Assembly: GCA_050293315.1 (NCBI GenBank)
Contig: JBNKMS010000008.1
Span: forward strand, 1 to 64,000
Length of the DNA stretch: 64,000 bases
Reading direction: 5' to 3'
Source of the DNA: CBFDBF01 sp050293315
Lineage (GTDB): Bacteria; Pseudomonadota; Gammaproteobacteria; Chromatiales; Chromatiaceae
Shown here: positions 61,221-64,000 of the stretch, in pieces
Layout of the letters: each line of letters starts with the position of its first letter
Numbering within the stretch: position 1 is the stretch's first letter
Program-made: the position numbers and the translations under genes
The notes under the pieces: generated by a model
What the model saw: the letters and a program-made list of their open reading frames with translations, nothing else
What the model was told of the DNA's origin: nothing
Databases searched by the model: none

Positions 61221-61907
61221 CTATTCTATCAGGGCGGATAGATTTAGTCGGTAGCTACTCCAGCTATCAGCCTTTGGTAGCGGTGTCTCTGCAGCCACAC
61301 ATCCTATCCACCCCGGTTGCGGTGTTATATGTTCAGTATGGCAATGGCATCTCTCTTCCATCGGGCCAAAGATACCCACGCCTCGACATTTGGCGCAGGA
61401 TTCCATAGCGGTCCAGTGGTGAAAAAAGGCCTGGGTAAGGCTATCTCCACTCAAACCGGCCAACTCTTTCTGTATGGTCGGAGAGAATACCCGTTGTGCT
61501 AGCTGTAGCAGACTTGGTCTATGCATCAACTGCTCCAGATCGACTCCAATGGCGCTAGTGGAAACCACCAGTAGAGCCATTTCACCGCTGTGACTGAGAT
61601 TGAACTGGATATTGGCCCCGGGGTTGCGCAGGGTAGGTTTGCCCTTGTGCCCGTAGTCAAACAGCACCCTATCACCAGGCATATCAAGATAACCACCGAG
61701 GATGTAACGTGTACCTGCTCGCGCCACGACATATCGCCGACGCAGTGGAGAGCTGACCAAACGCTGTTTCTTTTCGATCTCGTCCGGGGATAGCAGTTGT
61801 TCCAGCTCACCTATAGGCTGCTCCAGATCTATCTTCCATATATGGATAGAGTCGGCTTGCAGTTCAGGCGATTCATCCGCCGGGGTCCAGTGTACAATGT
61901 GGTGCAT
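61221..61907 (-). CDS. 4'-phosphopantetheinyl transferase-like protein with altered motif and Cys insertion
   Basis: 228 residues from the ATG at 61907 (GGGAA eight bases upstream); ATG 61919 is an alternative. The Sfp-type motifs are FNLSHSGEMALL, IGVDLEQ (metal Asp and Glu) and HWTAMESCAK. In the last, the usual KE is ME: the conserved Lys is Met while Glu and the downstream Lys remain. The sequence C-x2-C-x12-C-x-C-H (residues ~177-197) follows directly, suggesting a metal site. It would transfer phosphopantetheine from CoA to a carrier protein. Not next to a PKS/NRPS gene. Confidence 0.85.
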   Translation of the reverse strand: MHHIVHWTPADESPELQADSIHIWKIDLEQPIGELEQLLSPDEIEKKQRLVSSPLRRRYVVARAGTRYILGGYLDMPGDRVLFDYGHKGKPTLRNPGANIQFNLSHSGEMALLVVSTSAIGVDLEQLMHRPSLLQLAQRVFSPTIQKELAGLSGDSLTQAFFHHWTAMESCAKCRGVGIFGPMEERCHCHTEHITPQPGWIGCVAAETPLPKADSWSSYRLNLSALIE

Positions 61908-61951
61908 GATGTTTCCCATTATCAACGACAAGCAGCTGAAGGTCTATCGCC

Positions 61952-63682
61952 GTGCGGAAAAACAGTAAAAAGATAGTTCGCCATAGCCTGCCATCAGAAT
62001 CGGTTGAACTACCATCTGAACTCCATCCGCTGCTGCGAAACGCCTATGCAATACGCGGGGTCAGGTCCGCGGACGAACTAGATCTTGGGCTGGGCACTCT
62101 ACCATCACCAGAGACACTGACAGCCACGAGTGATGCTGCAGAACTACTGCATGCAACACTACAGCAAGATGGAAATATTATAATCATCGGTGACTTTGAT
62201 GCCGACGGTGCAACAAGTTGCGTCCTTGCTGTGCTTGCACTGCGTTCGATGGGTGCCTCCCATGTAAGTTATCTGGTCCCCAGTCGGTTTGAATACGGTT
62301 ATGGTCTAACACCTGAGATCGTCACTATCGCACTACAACAGAAGCCGGATTTGATCATCACAGTGGATAACGGCATCTCCGGTATAGAGGGGGCCAGGCT
62401 GGCGCAGCAGGCCGGGATATCGCTGTTGATCACCGACCACCATTTGCCTGGTAGGGAACTCCCGCCTGCGGATGTCATAGTCAATCCACACCTGCATAAT
62501 GATACCTTTGAGGGAAGAAATCTGGCTGGTGTAGGGGTGGTCTTCTACGTAATGGCGGCCTTGAGAGGCTGGTTGCGGCAACGGGCGTGGTTCAGCGACC
62601 GAGGTATAGCTGAGCCCAATCTGGCAGAGCTGCTCGATCTGGTGGCCCTTGGCACCGTGGCTGACGTGGTACCGCTGGATCGAGTAAACCGGATATTGGT
62701 ACATCAGGGGCTGCAGCGCATCCGTAGTGGCCGCTGTCGTCCCGGTATTTCCGCCCTGCTAAGGGTGGCAAATCGAGAACAGGGCAGGGTGGTTGCGGCC
62801 GACCTTGGGTATGCGGTCGCCCCGCGCCTAAACGCAGCTGGCCGTCTGGATGATATCTCTCTTGGGATTGAGTGTCTGCTACAGGATGACTACCAGTTGG
62901 CCTGGAAAGCGGTAGAGAAGCTGGACAGCCTGAACAGGGAGCGACGAGATATCGAGGGGAAGATGCAGCGCCAGGCACTGGCCGCACTCAAGGACCTTTT
63001 TCCACAGCAAGAGGGGGTGAGAGATTATGGCCTCTGTGTATATGACAAGGAGTGGCACCAGGGGGTGATCGGGATCCTGGCAGGGCGCCTACGTGAGCGT
63101 TTCAGCCGACCGGTCATAGCCTTCGCACCGGATGGTAACGGGGTAATCAAAGGCTCGGCCCGTTCCATTCCAGGTCTACATATGCGCGACCTGCTGGATG
63201 CAGTGGCCACCCAACATCCTGGTATCCTCAGCCGGTTTGGTGGTCACGCCATGGCTGCCGGCTTGAGTCTGCAGACATCAGATTTTGAGCCGTTTCGCAG
63301 GGCGTTTGAACAGGAGGTACGGCGCCACATTAGTGCTGATCAGCTACGTGGTGTCATATACTCTGACGGGTGTCTGGAAGAGAGTGATTTCTGTATGGAG
63401 TTGGCGGAGCAGTTGCGCTCGGGTGGACCCTGGGGACAGGGCTTTCCAGAGCCACTGTTTGACGGCAAGTTTAGGGTCAGCAACAGTCGTATAGTTGGAG
63501 AGCACCATCTCAAGCTGGAACTTAGGCCTGAGGGTGGTTCTGCAGTCCTAGATGCCATCGCATTTAATCAGGCAGAGGCCGGCGTGCCGAGAAACAGAGC
63601 TGTTATCCACGCGGTTTATCGCCTTGATATCAATGAGTATCGCGGCAGGCGTAGCCTGCAGCTTATTGTCGAGCAGCTTTGA
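61952..63682 (+). CDS. recJ: Single-stranded-DNA exonuclease RecJ
   Basis: 576 residues. DHH-family motifs are in order: GDFDADGATS, VDNGIS, TDHHLPG and GTVADVVPL, with the DHHA1 RFGGHAMAAGLSL near residue 425. It degrades ssDNA 5' to 3' in recombination and mismatch/base-excision repair. It starts with GTG after GAAGGT. It is divergent from the PPTase, separated by 44 bp, and followed 27 bp later by darP. Confidence 0.96.
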   Translation: MRKNSKKIVRHSLPSESVELPSELHPLLRNAYAIRGVRSADELDLGLGTLPSPETLTATSDAAELLHATLQQDGNIIIIGDFDADGATSCVLAVLALRSMGASHVSYLVPSRFEYGYGLTPEIVTIALQQKPDLIITVDNGISGIEGARLAQQAGISLLITDHHLPGRELPPADVIVNPHLHNDTFEGRNLAGVGVVFYVMAALRGWLRQRAWFSDRGIAEPNLAELLDLVALGTVADVVPLDRVNRILVHQGLQRIRSGRCRPGISALLRVANREQGRVVAADLGYAVAPRLNAAGRLDDISLGIECLLQDDYQLAWKAVEKLDSLNRERRDIEGKMQRQALAALKDLFPQQEGVRDYGLCVYDKEWHQGVIGILAGRLRERFSRPVIAFAPDGNGVIKGSARSIPGLHMRDLLDAVATQHPGILSRFGGHAMAAGLSLQTSDFEPFRRAFEQEVRRHISADQLRGVIYSDGCLEESDFCMELAEQLRSGGPWGQGFPEPLFDGKFRVSNSRIVGEHHLKLELRPEGGSAVLDAIAFNQAEAGVPRNRAVIHAVYRLDINEYRGRRSLQLIVEQL

Positions 63683-63709
63683 TTGACCGCTGCAGAGCAA
63701 TAAGAGAGG

Positions 63710-64000
63710 ATGGATGGCGTTAACAAGCGTCTATCCGCAGAACTACAGGATTCATCCATAGTTATGACCGAGGAGCCAGAAGAGCTAGAACAAGAGGGCG
63801 TCAGCAAGAGCCAACTGAAGCGAGAGATGTTGGAGCTGCAACAGGTAGGGGAGAGGTTAATCAGCATGAGCGCAACAGAGTTGGCCGACTTCCCGCTAAC
63901 TCCCACCCTACAGGACGCACTGGAGGAGTCCCGCCGGATAAAGGGGCGTGGCGCCATGCGCCGTCACATCAGACGTGTGGGCAAGCTGTTGCGCGAGGCC
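63710..64000 (+). CDS. darP: Ribosome-associated protein DarP (YjgA), 5' part
   Basis: 97 codons from the ATG at 63710 run off the window edge. The DUF615 blocks SKSQLKREMLELQQVGERL, LADFPLTPTLQDALEESRRI and RGAMRRHIRRVGKLLR match DarP/YjgA, which binds 50S ribosomal particles late in assembly. ATG 63764 is an alternative start. The C-terminus is not visible. Confidence 0.9.
   Translation, partial: MDGVNKRLSAELQDSSIVMTEEPEELEQEGVSKSQLKREMLELQQVGERLISMSATELADFPLTPTLQDALEESRRIKGRGAMRRHIRRVGKLLREA

Overview
The window looks like a chromosomal segment of a motile, Gram-negative gammaproteobacterium of moderate GC content. Supporting signs are a Pseudomonas/Vibrio-type flagellar regulatory cascade (fleQ, fleSR, fliEFGHIJ), the dksA-gluQRS, pcnB-folK-dNK-panBC and cysZ-uppP neighbourhoods, TonB-dependent outer-membrane receptors and LPS-type envelope genes. 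The style (pyruvate phosphate dikinase, ArsS cluster, GKGS-type shikimate kinase) would fit a marine Chromatiales-like sulfur oxidiser, but that is inference; no sulfur-oxidation gene lies here. I see no integrase, transposase, prophage or CRISPR array.

Layout. 1-394: gene-free flank with a ~120-bp imperfect inverted repeat and the fleQ promoter region. 0.4-10.2 kb: flagellar regulators and basal-body/export genes, with two good sigma-54 promoters (before fleS and before fliE). 10.4-14.0 kb: an OprC-like outer-membrane barrel that lacks a plug domain, then a convergent FliK-like/FlhB-C-terminal-like pair. 14.1-20.4 kb: small accessory genes (pentapeptide repeats, membrane glutaredoxin, acetyltransferase, secreted protein of unknown role, DUF3806-like, zinc-ribbon membrane protein, EEP nuclease-like, GFA-like). 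20.4-21.5 kb: ThrH and an unusual shikimate kinase. 21.6-24.8 kb: a translationally coupled cluster of fatty-acid hydroxylase, ArsS radical SAM and two TIGR0428x-type transferases. 24.8-29.6 kb: bioA, the dikinase regulatory protein and ppdK, all leftward. 29.8-32.8 kb: divergent tonB and a full-length copper-type TonB receptor around a perfect 16-bp palindrome. 32.9-36.8 kb: MscS-like channel coupled to a HerA/DUF853 ATPase, and a Ser/Thr kinase fused to a cyclic-nucleotide-binding-like domain. 36.8-42.9 kb: FAH-family hydrolase, gabD-like dehydrogenase, nfo, valS.

42.9-46.8 kb is an envelope-related, poorly characterised patch: a 42-residue lipoprotein followed by strong hairpins, a secreted 16-residue-repeat protein with a predicted Cys-His-Asp domain, an L,D-transpeptidase-like lipoprotein and an anchored unknown. 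46.9-51.6 kb: tRNA-Glu (leftward, with promoter and terminator) and pcnB-folK-dNK-panB-panC-osmC-like. pcnB appears to start at a non-canonical ATC codon. 51.8-58.1 kb: entericidin-like lipoprotein, LTA-synthase-like protein, gluQRS, dksA, aminotransferase, diguanylate cyclase. 58.2-61.9 kb: a tight leftward six-gene run (PPTase, uppP, cysZ, membrane protein, DUF71 ATPase, DUF1330). 61.95-64.0 kb: recJ and the start of darP (cut by the window edge).

The strongest candidates for something undescribed are the plugless OprC-like barrel beside the flagellar operon, the repeat/Cys-His-Asp secreted protein in its hairpin-rich patch, the ArsS cluster without arsM, and a PPTase whose conserved Lys is Met and which carries an inserted Cys cluster. 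All functions are read from motifs; no database search was run.
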